A stretch of 64,000 bases of DNA, taken from Rubrivivax sp. A210 (GTDB taxonomy: Bacteria; Pseudomonadota; Gammaproteobacteria; Burkholderiales; Burkholderiaceae_C). Both the position numbers and the translations under genes were made by a program. This document shows, in pieces, positions 1-8,883 of this stretch (position 1 is its first letter; each line of letters opens with the position of its first letter). The stretch is taken from contig NZ_CAJGBN010000003.1 in assembly GCF_904426505.1 (NCBI RefSeq), positions 62,001 through 126,000 of the forward strand, given 5' to 3'. Below the pieces are notes generated by a model. The model saw only the letters and a list, made by a program, of their open reading frames with translations. It was not told the DNA's origin and searched no databases.

Positions 1-454
<454 letters not shown>

Positions 455-458
455 GGCC

Positions 459-1151
459 TCAGAGCCCCTTCATCGCGGCGATCGCGGTGATGACGGCTGG
501 CGAGCCGGCCACGGCGCCGAACACGCCGCCCTGCATCAGCACCATCTTCAGCGCCGCCTCGTGGTTGCCGCGGTCGGTGGCGCCGGTGGCGTCTTCGACG
601 AGCAGGCATTCGAAGCCGCGGTCATTGGCCTCGCGCATCGTCGTGTGGACGCAGACATCGGTGGTGATGCCGGTGAGCACGAGGTTGCGGATGCCGCGCG
701 TGCGCAGGATCAGCTCCAGGTCGGTGGCGCAGAAACTGCCCTTGCCGGGCTTGTCGATGACCACCTCGCCCGCCAGCGGTGCCAGCTCGGGGATGATTTC
801 CCAGCCCGGTTCGCCGCGTACCAGGATGCGGCCGCAGGGGCCGGGGTCGCCGATGCCCGCACCGATGCGCTGCGAACGCCAGCGCTTGTTGGCCGGCAGG
901 TCCGAGAGGTCGGGCCGGTGGCCTTCGCGGGTGTGGATCACGGCGGCGCCGGCACCGCGAAAGGCCGCCAGCAGGGCCGCGATGGGGCCTATGGGCGCAC
1001 GCGTCAGCGCGAGGTCATAGCCCATGGTGTCGACATAGCCGCCCTCGCCGCAGAAGTCGGTCTGCATGTCGATCACGACCAGGGCCGTGTTGGCCGCGCG
1101 CAGGTCGCCATCGAAGGGCCAGGGGTAGGGGGCCGAACCTGGCACCGTCAT
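459..1151 (-). CDS. Isochorismatase-like cysteine hydrolase, probable biuret amidohydrolase
   Basis: This 230-residue protein has the cysteine-hydrolase triad: Asp28 in VVIDMQTDF, Lys134 in [11 protein letters not shown] and Cys167 in [12 protein letters not shown]. Family members include isochorismatase, nicotinamidase, RutB and biuret hydrolase. The operon also carries atzE, atzG and atzF homologues, which finish biuret and carboxybiuret breakdown, so biuret hydrolysis to allophanate plus ammonia is the most likely reaction. A ureidoacrylate (RutB-like) activity is the main alternative. The start ATG overlaps the permease stop by 4 nt (ATGA). It sits between the permease and ATPase genes of an importer, implying co-production of uptake and first hydrolysis. 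Confidence 0.82.
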   Translation of the reverse strand: MTVPGSAPYPWPFDGDLRAANTALVVIDMQTDFCGEGGYVDTMGYDLALTRAPIGPIAALLAAFRGAGAAVIHTREGHRPDLSDLPANKRWRSQRIGAGIGDPGPCGRILVRGEPGWEIIPELAPLAGEVVIDKPGKGSFCATDLELILRTRGIRNLVLTGITTDVCVHTTMREANDRGFECLLVEDATGATDRGNHEAALKMVLMQGGVFGAVAGSPAVITAIAAMKGL

Positions 1152-2068
1152 CGCGAGACTCCCAGTTCCAGCGGCGCGCCCTTGATGCTGCGCCGCGGCG
1201 AGCAGGTGGCCACCAGGATGGCCAGCGTCAGCACATAGGGCACGGCGTTGAAGAGGTGGTAGTAGCCGCTGACGCCCACGCCCTGCAGCGCCGGGCCCAG
1301 GGCGCCGGCGCCGCCGAAGAGCAGGGCCGCACCCAGGCAGCGCACGGGGCTCCAGCGCGCGAAGATCACCAGCGCCACCGCGATCAGGCCCTGGCCGCTG
1401 GAGAGGCCCTCGTTCCAGCTGCCGGGGTAGTACAGGCTCAGCGAGGCGCCGCCCAGCCCGGCGATGGCGCCGCCGGCCGTGGTGGCGGCGATGCGGATGC
1501 CGCTGACGCTGTTGCCCAGGGCCCGCGCCGCGTCGGCCGAATCGCCCACCATGCGCACCAGCAGGCCCCAGCGCGTGTTCCTGAAGCCCCAGCCCAGGGC
1601 CACGGCCAGGGCCACGCCGAGCGGGAACAGCGCGTTGATCTTCAACGCCGCCTGCACATTGGCCGAATCGCTCCAGCCGCCCAGCGCGATGGACGGGATC
1701 TGCGGTGCCTGCGGCTGTATCAGCGGCTTGCCCAGATAGAAGGCCAGGCCCGCGCCCAGCATCATCAGCGCAATGCCCATGGCGATGTCGTTGACGCGCG
1801 TCAGCGAGCACACCAGGCCGTGCAGCAGGGCCAGCAGTGCGCCGCTGGCGGCGGCGGCCAGCACGCCCAGCCAGGGCGAGCCGGTGAGGTAGGCGCCGCC
1901 GAAGCCGGCCATGGCGCTGAAGACCAGCACGCCTTCCAGGCCGAGGTTGATGCGGCCGGCCTTCTCGGTGAGGCATTCACCCAGGCTGACGAAGAGGAAA
2001 GGCGTGCCAACGCGCACCGCGCCACCCAGCACGGCCAGCAGCACGTCGAAGACGGCGTTGTCGCTCAT
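1148..2068 (-). CDS. ABC transporter permease, BMP/nucleoside family, second subunit
   Basis: This 306-residue, very hydrophobic inner-membrane protein contains the family segment [16 protein letters not shown] (BPD_transp_2 family, as in RbsC and YufQ). I chose the ATG at 2068 because it has an AAGGGGG ribosome-binding site at correct spacing; the reading frame continues upstream only through the palindromic spacer at 2069-2165. The 3' end overlaps the hydrolase gene by 4 nt. It pairs with the permease at 2166-3251 to form the transmembrane channel of the importer whose binding protein is at 3270-4373. Confidence 0.9.
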   Translation of the reverse strand: MSDNAVFDVLLAVLGGAVRVGTPFLFVSLGECLTEKAGRINLGLEGVLVFSAMAGFGGAYLTGSPWLGVLAAAASGALLALLHGLVCSLTRVNDIAMGIALMMLGAGLAFYLGKPLIQPQAPQIPSIALGGWSDSANVQAALKINALFPLGVALAVALGWGFRNTRWGLLVRMVGDSADAARALGNSVSGIRIAATTAGGAIAGLGGASLSLYYPGSWNEGLSSGQGLIAVALVIFARWSPVRCLGAALLFGGAGALGPALQGVGVSGYYHLFNAVPYVLTLAILVATCSPRRSIKGAPLELGVSR

Positions 2069-2165
2069 ATAGCCCCCTTGGCGCTGCGCGCCTTCCCCCG
2101 CGGACCCGCAAGGGTCCGCTTCGCGGCCCCGGGGAGCGAGCGCCTTCGGGGCGGCCGTGCGGCGC
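2069..2165 (-). repeat. REP-like palindromic spacer between the two permease genes
   Basis: This 97-nt intercistronic stretch holds a perfect 8-bp hairpin with a 4-nt loop at 2100-2119 (GCGGACCC, GCAA, GGGTCCGC). It is flanked by further short GC-rich inverted arms such as GGCGCTGCGCGCC. Its right-hand end (minus-strand sense) supplies the AAGGGGG ribosome-binding site of the downstream permease. The layout resembles the extragenic palindromic spacers common in Burkholderiales operons. Only one copy is visible here, so repeat status is an inference. Confidence 0.5.
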
Positions 2166-3251
2166 TCATGCCGGCTTGGCCTCGGGCAGGGGCTGGCGCA
2201 GCGGCAGCCAGGCCGATAGCGGCAGCAGCCGCCCGCGCAGCGCCTCGAAGGCCAGGATGAGCACGAAGGCAAAGCCCAGCAGCACCTGCACGCTGGCATC
2301 GGGCAGGCCCATGCGCCGCTGCAGCAGGCTGCCGGCGGCGCCGAAGCCGCCGAAGAGGATGGCCACCGGGATTACCGCCAGCGGGTGGTGGCGGGCGACG
2401 AAGCTGACCAGGATGCCGGCATAGCCCAGGCCGGCAATGAGGCTGGCATTGGCGGCGTTGTGGACTGCCGCGACCTCGATGCCGCCGGCCAGGCCAGCCG
2501 CCGCGCCGCCCAGGGCGCAGGCGGTGACGATGAGCCGGTGCGCCGGCAGGCCCACCAGGCGTGCCGCGCGTGCATTGCCACCCACCACGCGGGTGGCAAA
2601 GCCGTGGGTCGATCCGCCCAGCCACAGCGCGGCCATCACGCACAGCACCACGCCGAAGGCCAGGCCCCAGTGGACGTCGTAGCCAAACATGGTGCCGATG
2701 AGCAGGCTCTCGTCCAGCGGCAGGGTCGAAGGCTTGTTCAGGCTCGCCGGGTCGCGCATGGGCCCTTCGACGAAGTGCTTGAACAGGGCGATGGCGATAT
2801 AGCCCAGCAGCAGGCTGCTGATGGTTTCATTGACGCCGCGAAACTGCCGCAGCGCGCCGGCCAGCGCGATCCAGGCGGCGCCAGCTGCCGCCGCCGCCAG
2901 CAGCAGCAGGGCTGTGCCCGGGGCGCCCGCCGGCAGCTTGAACACATAGGGCAGGCCGGCGCAGGCCAGACCGCCCAGCACCAGCGCGCCCTCGCCGCCG
3001 ATGACGGTGAGCCCGGCGCGCGCCGGAATGGCCACGCACAGCGCCGTCAGCATCAGCGGCGCCGCGCGCTGCAGCGTGTTCTGCCACGAGAAGGCATCGC
3101 CGAAGGCGCCCTTGAACAGCAGGGTCCAGACCTGCAGCGGGTCATGGCCGCCGAACCAGACCCACAGGCCGAACATCAGCAGCGCGCCGGCCAGGGCCAG
3201 CAGCGGCAGCAGAAAGCCTTCGGCGACATCGTGCCAAGGGGCGCGGGTCAT
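2166..3251 (-). CDS. ABC transporter permease, BMP/nucleoside family, first subunit
   Basis: This 361-residue polytopic membrane protein starts at ATG 3251 (MTRAPWHDVAEGF). It contains the family-typical segment VIGGEGALVLGGL and the cytoplasmic-loop motif RQFRGVNETISSLLLGYIA. It resembles YufP-type permeases that work with BMP lipoprotein-like binding proteins. It lies 18 nt downstream of the binding-protein gene and upstream of the second permease. Specificity cannot be read from the sequence; operon context suggests a ureide or purine-like nitrogen source. Confidence 0.9.
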   Translation of the reverse strand: MTRAPWHDVAEGFLLPLLALAGALLMFGLWVWFGGHDPLQVWTLLFKGAFGDAFSWQNTLQRAAPLMLTALCVAIPARAGLTVIGGEGALVLGGLACAGLPYVFKLPAGAPGTALLLLAAAAAGAAWIALAGALRQFRGVNETISSLLLGYIAIALFKHFVEGPMRDPASLNKPSTLPLDESLLIGTMFGYDVHWGLAFGVVLCVMAALWLGGSTHGFATRVVGGNARAARLVGLPAHRLIVTACALGGAAAGLAGGIEVAAVHNAANASLIAGLGYAGILVSFVARHHPLAVIPVAILFGGFGAAGSLLQRRMGLPDASVQVLLGFAFVLILAFEALRGRLLPLSAWLPLRQPLPEAKPA

Positions 3252-3269
3252 GGCCGGCTCCGTGTGCCG

Positions 3270-4373
3270 TCAGAGCTTGCCGATGACGCCTTCGACGAGG
3301 TAGTTCATGCCTTCCAGCACCGGGTCGGTCTGCTTGAGCAGCGTGCCCTTGGGGATGACAACCTTGCCCGTGTTGTCCTTCAGTTCGCCGGCAAAGATGT
3401 CGAAGCCGCCGGCCATCATCTTGGCCTTCACCGCATCGGCCGCCTTGCGTGCCGCCTCGGGCACTTGCGGGCCGTAGGCGCTGGCCTTGACGAAGCCGTC
3501 CTTCAAGCCACCACGCACGAAGTTGGGGTGGGGCTTGCCGGTGCGCGCCGCGTCGATGATCAGCTTGTAGACGGTCAGCCAGTTCCACTCGGCGCCGGTG
3601 AGGTAGGCCTGGGGTGCCAGCTTGGCCTGGCTGGCGTGGTAGCCGCACACCATCTTGCCGCGTTTGGCCGCGGTCTCGACCACCACCTTGGGGCCGTCGA
3701 CGTGCATGGTGAAGACATCGCAGCCCTGGTCGGCCAGGCTGTTGGTGGCCTCGGCCTCCTTCACCGCCATGCTCCAGTCGCCGGTGAAGATGACGCTGGT
3801 GGTGATTTTCGGGTCCACCGAGCGCGCACCCAGGGTGTAGGCGTTGATGTTGCGCAGCACCTGCGGAATGGGCTTGGCGGCCACGAAGGCCAGCTTCTTG
3901 CTCTTGCTGGCATGGCCGGCGACGACGCCATTGAGGTACTGCGCCTCGTCGATGTAGCCGAAGAAGCTGCCGGTGTTGTCGGGGTGTTTGCCCTTGATCC
4001 ACATGGCGCCGCAGTGGCTGAAGCGCACGTCCTTGGCCTTGGCCGCCACGGCCAGCATGTGCGGGTCGAAATAGCCGAAGCTGGTGGGGAAGAGCAGGGC
4101 CGCGCCGTCCTGCGCCACCATGCCCTGCATGGTCTTCTGCACCGCCTGGGTCTCGGGCACGTTCTCTTCTTCGACCACCTTGATGCCGGCCATCTTCTTC
4201 AGTTCGGCGGCGGCCTCGGCGTGGGCCTGGTTGTAGCCGAAGTCGTCCCTGGGGCCGACATAGATGACGCCCACGGTGAGTGCCTTCTGGGCCCAGGCCC
4301 AGGGTGACATGCCGGCCAGCGTGGCGGCCGAAAGCTGGGCAAGGGCGCGGCGGCGTGAGGTGTCGTGGGTCAT
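3270..4373 (-). CDS. BMP-family ABC transporter substrate-binding protein
   Basis: This 367-residue periplasmic protein has a twin-arginine-like signal (SRRRALAQLSAATLAGM), with probable cleavage after AWA near residue 28. The mature part begins KALTVGVIYVGPRDDFGYN, typical of the BMP (PF02608) family. The segment GDWSMAVKEAEATNSLADQGCDVF matches the ligand-facing region of that family in composition and order. BMP proteins bind nucleosides or related nitrogenous compounds. It is the first transporter gene after the atz-like catabolic genes, with a 114-nt gap from the atzH-like gene. A biuret or ureide ligand is an inference from the neighbours. Confidence 0.88.
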   Translation of the reverse strand: MTHDTSRRRALAQLSAATLAGMSPWAWAQKALTVGVIYVGPRDDFGYNQAHAEAAAELKKMAGIKVVEEENVPETQAVQKTMQGMVAQDGAALLFPTSFGYFDPHMLAVAAKAKDVRFSHCGAMWIKGKHPDNTGSFFGYIDEAQYLNGVVAGHASKSKKLAFVAAKPIPQVLRNINAYTLGARSVDPKITTSVIFTGDWSMAVKEAEATNSLADQGCDVFTMHVDGPKVVVETAAKRGKMVCGYHASQAKLAPQAYLTGAEWNWLTVYKLIIDAARTGKPHPNFVRGGLKDGFVKASAYGPQVPEAARKAADAVKAKMMAGGFDIFAGELKDNTGKVVIPKGTLLKQTDPVLEGMNYLVEGVIGKL

Positions 4374-4487
4374 CTCGGCTCCTGGATGTTGTGGCTGGAA
4401 GCGTGGGCGGCGACCCGCTTTGGTGCGTGTGGCGGGGGCTGAGGCTCGTTCAGCAAGTGGCGTGCCTTGCCGCCCGCGACCGGCGTT

Positions 4488-4865
4488 TCAGGCCGCGATC
4501 AGGCTCACATGCGCCGCCACCACCCGCCAGCCGCCATCCAGCCGCACCCAGGTCTGGCTCTGGCGCCCGCTGCGTGCCTGGCCCTCGCGCCGGAACTCGG
4601 TCATCGCGGTGCCGAAGTCGCGCCCGAAGGTGGTGATGACGGTGTGCTCCAGCGTGCGCGCCAGGCCCGTGGCGGGGCGGGCGGCGCGGAAGGCGCGGAT
4701 GGCCGCTATGCCGCGCAGGTTCTCGCCCACGCCAAAGCGCACGGTGAATTCGCTGGCCCAGAAAAGCGCGTCGAGCTCCTCGACCTTGTTGTGTACCAGC
4801 GCGTCTTCATAGCGCGCGAAGACGGCGCTCAGTTCGGCATGTATGTCGGGCAGGTTGATGTCCAT
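4488..4865 (-). CDS. AtzH/HpxZ-like NTF2-fold accessory protein
   Basis: This 125-residue protein looks like the DUF3225/HpxZ family, an NTF2-like fold. It contains FWASEFTVRFGVGENLRG in the middle and the C-terminal QTWVRLDGGWRVVAAHVS. Family members are encoded beside AtzE-type amidases or oxalurate genes (AtzH, HpxZ) and are thought to assist amide hydrolysis. The start ATG at 4865 is 14 nt after the atzE stop, consistent with co-translation. Its exact chemistry is not established by the sequence; AtzH-like is preferred over HpxZ because an AtzG-type subunit is also present. Confidence 0.8.
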   Translation of the reverse strand: MDINLPDIHAELSAVFARYEDALVHNKVEELDALFWASEFTVRFGVGENLRGIAAIRAFRAARPATGLARTLEHTVITTFGRDFGTAMTEFRREGQARSGRQSQTWVRLDGGWRVVAAHVSLIAA

Positions 4866-4879
4866 GCTTCAGCCCCGCT

Positions 4880-6295
4880 TCAGCCCAATGAAGCCACTGG
4901 CGCGGCCACCACGCCGGCGGCTTCCAGCGCCGCGGCCACGGCCAGCGCCCGGTCTTCGCGCCAGGGCGCGGCGATCAGCTGCACGCCCACCGGCAGGGTT
5001 TCGTGGGCGCCCCACACCGGCACCGTCACCACCGGCAGGCCGATGCAAGAGATGGGCTGGCTCAGCAGCCCCATGCTGGGGCGGGCCGGCAGGCGCTGGC
5101 CGGCGATCTCCAGCCATTCCGTGCCCAGGGGCTGGGCGGCGCAGGGCGTGGCCGGCGCGATCAGCACGTCGACATCGGCGAAGGAAGCTGCCACCGCGCG
5201 TGCAAACCAGCGCCGCACGCGCTGGGCCTGCGCCACCCAGGCCGCGGGCAGCAGGGCGCCGGCGAGGAAGCGGTCGCGCGACAGCGGCTCGAAATCCTGC
5301 GGCCGGGCTTTCAGGTTGTGCAGGTGCAGGGCCGAGCTTTCGGCCTGGGTGATCAAAAAGGCCGCGGCGCGGGCGCTGGCCACCGCCGGCCATTCGACGA
5401 TGCGCGTGCTGCCCAGTGCGCGGGCCACCGTGTTGACGGCGCTGCGCGCCTCGGCCTGGGCCATCTCGCGGAACCAGCCGCCCAGCACGCCGATGCGCAG
5501 GCCATCGATGACGCCGAGGCGGTCCGCTGTGGGCTCGACGGGCCGGTACACGCAGGCCGGATCGGCGGCGTCGCCGCCCTGCATCGCGTCATAGGCCAGG
5601 GCCAGGTCGGTCACGCAGCGGGCGAAAGGGCCCAGGTGGTCGAGGTTGGCGACGAAGGGGTAGCTGCCGCTGCGCGGCAGGCGGCCGAAGGTGGGCTTGA
5701 GGCCGAACACGCCGCACAGCGATGAAGGCACGCGGATGCTGCCATTGGTGTCGCTGCCCAGGCTCAGCGGCACCTGGCCCGCGGCCACCGCGGCGGCCGA
5801 GCCGCCCGACGAGCCCCCGGCGCTGCGTGCCAGGTCATGCGGATTGCGGGTGGCGCCGTAGTGGCTGTTCTCGGTGCTGAAGCCATAGGCGTACTCGTCC
5901 ATGTTCAGCGCGCCGAGCAGCAGCGCACCGGCCCGGCGCAGGCGTTGCACCAGCACGGCGTCGTGCCGCGCGGCGGGGTGGTCGCGTTCGATCTTCGAGC
6001 CCGCCAGCGTGGTGAGGCCCTCGATGTCGAACAGGTTCTTGGCCGCATAGGGCACGCCCAGCAGCGGCAGGGCCTGCGCCAGCGTGTCGCCGGCGTCCAG
6101 CCGCGCATCCAGCGCCGCGGCCTCGGCCATGGCGCGCGTGGCCGTCACCTGGGTGAAGGCGTTGACGCGGCCGTCGGTGGCCTGGATGCGCGCGATGGCA
6201 GCTTCGGCCACCGCGGCCACGCGCAGCTCGCGCCGGCGCAGCGCCGCCGACAGCTCGTGGGCCGGGCCTTGCAGCAGGGCGGCGGCGCGGCTCAT
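4880..6295 (-). CDS. atzE: AtzE-like amidase (1-carboxybiuret hydrolase subunit)
   Basis: This 471-residue amidase-signature enzyme shows the Ser-cisSer-Lys catalytic set: Lys in LGVPYAAKNLFDIEG, the glycine/serine loop AGGSSGGSAAAVAAGQ and the nucleophile region LGSDTNGSIRVPSSL. The amidase AtzE deaminates 1-carboxybiuret to 1,3-dicarboxyurea and needs the small partner AtzG for assembly. Here the atzG-like gene overlaps this start by 4 nt (ATGA), strongly supporting AtzE rather than a generic amidase. HpxY-type amidases of the oxalurate cluster are the nearest alternative. Confidence 0.85.
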   Translation of the reverse strand: MSRAAALLQGPAHELSAALRRRELRVAAVAEAAIARIQATDGRVNAFTQVTATRAMAEAAALDARLDAGDTLAQALPLLGVPYAAKNLFDIEGLTTLAGSKIERDHPAARHDAVLVQRLRRAGALLLGALNMDEYAYGFSTENSHYGATRNPHDLARSAGGSSGGSAAAVAAGQVPLSLGSDTNGSIRVPSSLCGVFGLKPTFGRLPRSGSYPFVANLDHLGPFARCVTDLALAYDAMQGGDAADPACVYRPVEPTADRLGVIDGLRIGVLGGWFREMAQAEARSAVNTVARALGSTRIVEWPAVASARAAAFLITQAESSALHLHNLKARPQDFEPLSRDRFLAGALLPAAWVAQAQRVRRWFARAVAASFADVDVLIAPATPCAAQPLGTEWLEIAGQRLPARPSMGLLSQPISCIGLPVVTVPVWGAHETLPVGVQLIAAPWREDRALAVAAALEAAGVVAAPVASLG

Positions 6296-6525
6296 CGCTG
6301 CTCCGGGCTGACGGGAACAAAGAGCGCTGCCGGTTCGTCCCCGGGCTCGAGCGGGTGCTCCATCACCAGCGCCGCCATCGCCGCGGCGATGCCGAAGTAG
6401 TGCAGCACGCCAGGCCGGTGCTCGGGTGCCAGCGGCAGGCCCAGCAGGGCGGCCTGGGCGTCGACGCAGGCGGCCTGCATCCTGGCCCTGTGGCGGGCGC
6501 CATCGTCATCGTCCAGACCGTCCAT
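6292..6525 (-). CDS. atzG: AtzG-like small subunit of carboxybiuret hydrolase
   Basis: This 77-residue protein has the DUF4089/AtzG look: an acidic N-terminus (MDGLDDDDGARHRA), a central helix LLGLPLAPEHRPGVLHYFG and the tail EPGDEPAALFVPVSP. AtzG is a structural partner that forms a heterotetramer with AtzE. The gene is often missed because it is short. Its stop overlaps the atzE start (ATGA at 6295-6292) and it begins 16 nt after the atzF stop, so the three are translationally linked. Family assignment rests on size, sequence pattern and position. Confidence 0.8.
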   Translation of the reverse strand: MDGLDDDDGARHRARMQAACVDAQAALLGLPLAPEHRPGVLHYFGIAAAMAALVMEHPLEPGDEPAALFVPVSPEQR

Positions 6526-6541
6526 CGCGGGCTCCGTGGCT

Positions 6542-8377
6542 TCAGTTCGTCTTGGGTGCGGCCAGCGTGGCCAGATAGGCGCGCCAGCCGCCATGGGCGG
6601 TGATGTCACGCGCGCCGGCCAACGCATGGGGCTCGCACAGGAAGCCATGCACCGAACGGCCATCGGCCAGCTCCAGGCTGCCCAGGCCCAGCGGCGCCGG
6701 CACCAGGGCCAGGAAGGAGCCCATGGCCGCCTGCGGCACGGCCCAGACCTCGACCGCGATGGCGCTGCCGCCCTCGGCCACGCGCAGCAGGCCGGGCTTG
6801 GGTGGCGTGGTGCCCGGCAGGGCATACAGGCGGTAGGCCGGCGCGGTGGTGGTGGCCTGCAACAGGGTGGCGCCGCGCTCGCGCAGCTGGCCGTTGAGCG
6901 GCAGGCCTGAGAGATGGGCGCCCACCACGGCCAGCGGCAGCATGGCCTCGGTGGCCGGCGTGCGCAGCCAGGCCGGGCGCTGGTCCGCGCCCTCCCAGCG
7001 TCGACCCCAGTCGGCCAGCGCGGCATCGGCGCCGCCGGGGGCGATGAAGGTCACGCCGAAGGGCAGGCCGGTGCGTGTGCTTCCGGCCGGCAGGGCCAGG
7101 GCGCACCAGCCGAGCAGGTTGACGAAGTTGGTGTAGGTGCCCAGCACCGCGTTGGCGCCCACCGGGTCGGCGTCGACGGCGTCGAAAGTCGGATGGCCGG
7201 GCGCGGTGGGCACCATCAGCACATCGGCCTGTTCCCACAGCGCCCGCAGCGCCGCCTGCATCGCGCGCAGCTTGTATTGCGCCGTGAAGAGGGCGGTGGC
7301 GCTGTGGCCCAGGGCGCGTGCGATGACGCCGCGCACCGTGGCATCCATGGCCTCGGGCTGCTGCTCGAAGAGGCTGCGGATGGCGGCGTGGCGCTCGGCC
7401 ACCCACGGCCCCTCATAAAGCAGGGCGACCACTTCCTGCAGCGGCGCGAAGTCGATCTCCACCAGCTTGTGGCCCAGATCCGCCGCGCGGCCCAGTGCAT
7501 GCGGCCAGGCCTCGGCATAGCCGCTGCCGGTGTCCAGGCGCGGTGCCCGCGGCACGGCAATGCGCAGCCGCTCGGGCAGGCGGGCGCGGCCGGGCGCGAA
7601 ATGGCTGTAGGCGTCGGCCGCGTCGGGCCCTTCGATCACCGCCAGCACATGGGCCGCGTCGTCTGCGCCATGGGCAAATACCGAGACGCAGTCCAGCGTG
7701 CGGCAGGCCGGCAGCACGCCGGCGGTGCTGACCCGTCCCGGCGTCGGCTTGAGCCCGACCAGGCCGTTGAAGCCGGCCGGCACGCGGCCCGAGCCGGCCG
7801 TGTCGGTGCCCAGCGCAAAGGCCACCAGGCCGCAGGCCACGGCCACCGCCGAGCCCGAGCTCGAGCCGCCGCTGACCCGCGTGGCGTCGGCCACGCTGGC
7901 CGGCCGGCCATAGGGCGAGCGCGTGCCCACCAGGCCGGTGGCGAACTGGTCGAGGTTGGTCTTGCCCAGCCACAGCGCCCCGGCATCGAGCAGGCGGCGC
8001 ACCACGCTGGCGCTTTCGGCCGCGACATGGCTGAAGGCCGGGCAGGCCGCGGTGGTGGGCTCGCCGGCGATGTCGATGTTGTCCTTGACGGCGAAGGGCA
8101 GGCCCAGCAGCGGATAACGGCGCAACAGAGCGGCGCGGTCGCCGGCCTCGGCCAGGCGCGCCTGCAGGGTCTCGATCTGGCGCGCCCAGGCGGTGTCGGG
8201 GCAGAGGTGTATCCACACGCCGGCCGGGCTTTCGTCCTGCGCGCGCCTGCGCAGGGCCTGCAGGCCGGGCAGCGGGTCGTCGCCGGCCCGCAGGGCGGCC
8301 AGCAGGCCGGCCACCGTCGGGAAGGCGTGGGCGGCCGGGGATGCCGTGGAAGCTGGGCTGGGCGGGGTGGGCGTCAT
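6542..8377 (-). CDS. atzF: Allophanate hydrolase
   Basis: This 611-residue two-domain enzyme has an N-terminal amidase-signature domain with Lys in LPFAVKDNIDIAG, the SGGSSSGSAVAVACG loop and the nucleophile region TDTAGSGRVPAG. The C-terminal domain, from about residue 450, contains PLAVVGAHLSGLPLNGQL and LYALPGTTPPKPGL, as in AtzF and DUR1 allophanate hydrolases. It converts allophanate to ammonia and CO2, the last step of cyanurate, biuret and urea-amidolyase routes. I chose the ATG at 8377; an in-frame TTG at 8452 is possible but adds an unconserved-looking tail. It is the first catabolic gene of the operon. Confidence 0.9.
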   Translation of the reverse strand: MTPTPPSPASTASPAAHAFPTVAGLLAALRAGDDPLPGLQALRRRAQDESPAGVWIHLCPDTAWARQIETLQARLAEAGDRAALLRRYPLLGLPFAVKDNIDIAGEPTTAACPAFSHVAAESASVVRRLLDAGALWLGKTNLDQFATGLVGTRSPYGRPASVADATRVSGGSSSGSAVAVACGLVAFALGTDTAGSGRVPAGFNGLVGLKPTPGRVSTAGVLPACRTLDCVSVFAHGADDAAHVLAVIEGPDAADAYSHFAPGRARLPERLRIAVPRAPRLDTGSGYAEAWPHALGRAADLGHKLVEIDFAPLQEVVALLYEGPWVAERHAAIRSLFEQQPEAMDATVRGVIARALGHSATALFTAQYKLRAMQAALRALWEQADVLMVPTAPGHPTFDAVDADPVGANAVLGTYTNFVNLLGWCALALPAGSTRTGLPFGVTFIAPGGADAALADWGRRWEGADQRPAWLRTPATEAMLPLAVVGAHLSGLPLNGQLRERGATLLQATTTAPAYRLYALPGTTPPKPGLLRVAEGGSAIAVEVWAVPQAAMGSFLALVPAPLGLGSLELADGRSVHGFLCEPHALAGARDITAHGGWRAYLATLAAPKTN

Positions 8378-8453
8378 GGCGTGACCGGCGTTGATGCCGG
8401 TGCCAGACTGCAGGGACCGTGCCAGGGCCTCTGCGGCCGTCAGCCCGCGCAAC

Positions 8454-8816
8454 TCAGGGCACGATGCGGCCCTTGCGGCTGGCGCAGGTGCAGGGCGAAC
8501 CCACGGGCCAGGCGTCGACCTTGCATTTCGTCGTGTGGTTGATGCGGCACTGGCTGCCCCATTCGGGCGGCGGGTAGGTCACGCGGCCCGGGTTGCCCTG
8601 GCAGCGGCAAGCCGATTGCAAGGGCGCGGACGGGGTGGGGCAGAGGCCGAAGCGGGTCAGGCAGGCCGTGCCTCGCTGCACCGGGGCCTGCGTCGGTGCC
8701 TGGGAATGCGGCAGCGGCTGCGCCTGGGCCACGGCTTCGCCCCCAGCCAGCAGGCTGCCCAGCAGCAGGGCTGAAAAGGCGGCCAGCGCCAGGGGCCTGG
8801 AGGGGCGGGGGGTCAT
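8454..8816 (-). CDS. Small secreted cysteine-rich protein of unknown function
   Basis: This 120-residue protein is not one I recognise. It has a clear Sec signal (MTPRPSRPLALAAFSALLLG, cleavage probably near AVAQA, residue 30). The mature part of about 90 residues carries eight cysteines at 52, 59, 70, 72, 90, 98, 109 and 111, enough for four disulfides. A GAGGA ribosome-binding site precedes ATG 8816. It is 76 nt upstream of atzF in the same direction and 67 nt downstream of the nSTAND gene, so it may head the atz operon or stand alone. No catalytic motif is visible. Confidence 0.75.
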   Translation of the reverse strand: MTPRPSRPLALAAFSALLLGSLLAGGEAVAQAQPLPHSQAPTQAPVQRGTACLTRFGLCPTPSAPLQSACRCQGNPGRVTYPPPEWGSQCRINHTTKCKVDAWPVGSPCTCASRKGRIVP

Positions 8817-8883
8817 GGATGGTCCTCGGCAAAGGGGCGGGCCTGCCGCCAGGGCGCAAGCCTAAGGCCGACGGGTGGGCACT

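Noticed and set aside
2385..4307. 640-codon plus-strand frame over the permease and binding-protein genes
   Set aside because: Low-complexity shadow (Gln/Gly/His/Ala-rich); the minus-strand genes have family motifs and coupled starts.
8341..8452. Longer allophanate hydrolase starting at TTG 8452
   Set aside because: It extends the protein with residues lacking family features; ATG 8377 gives a length and start typical of AtzF.
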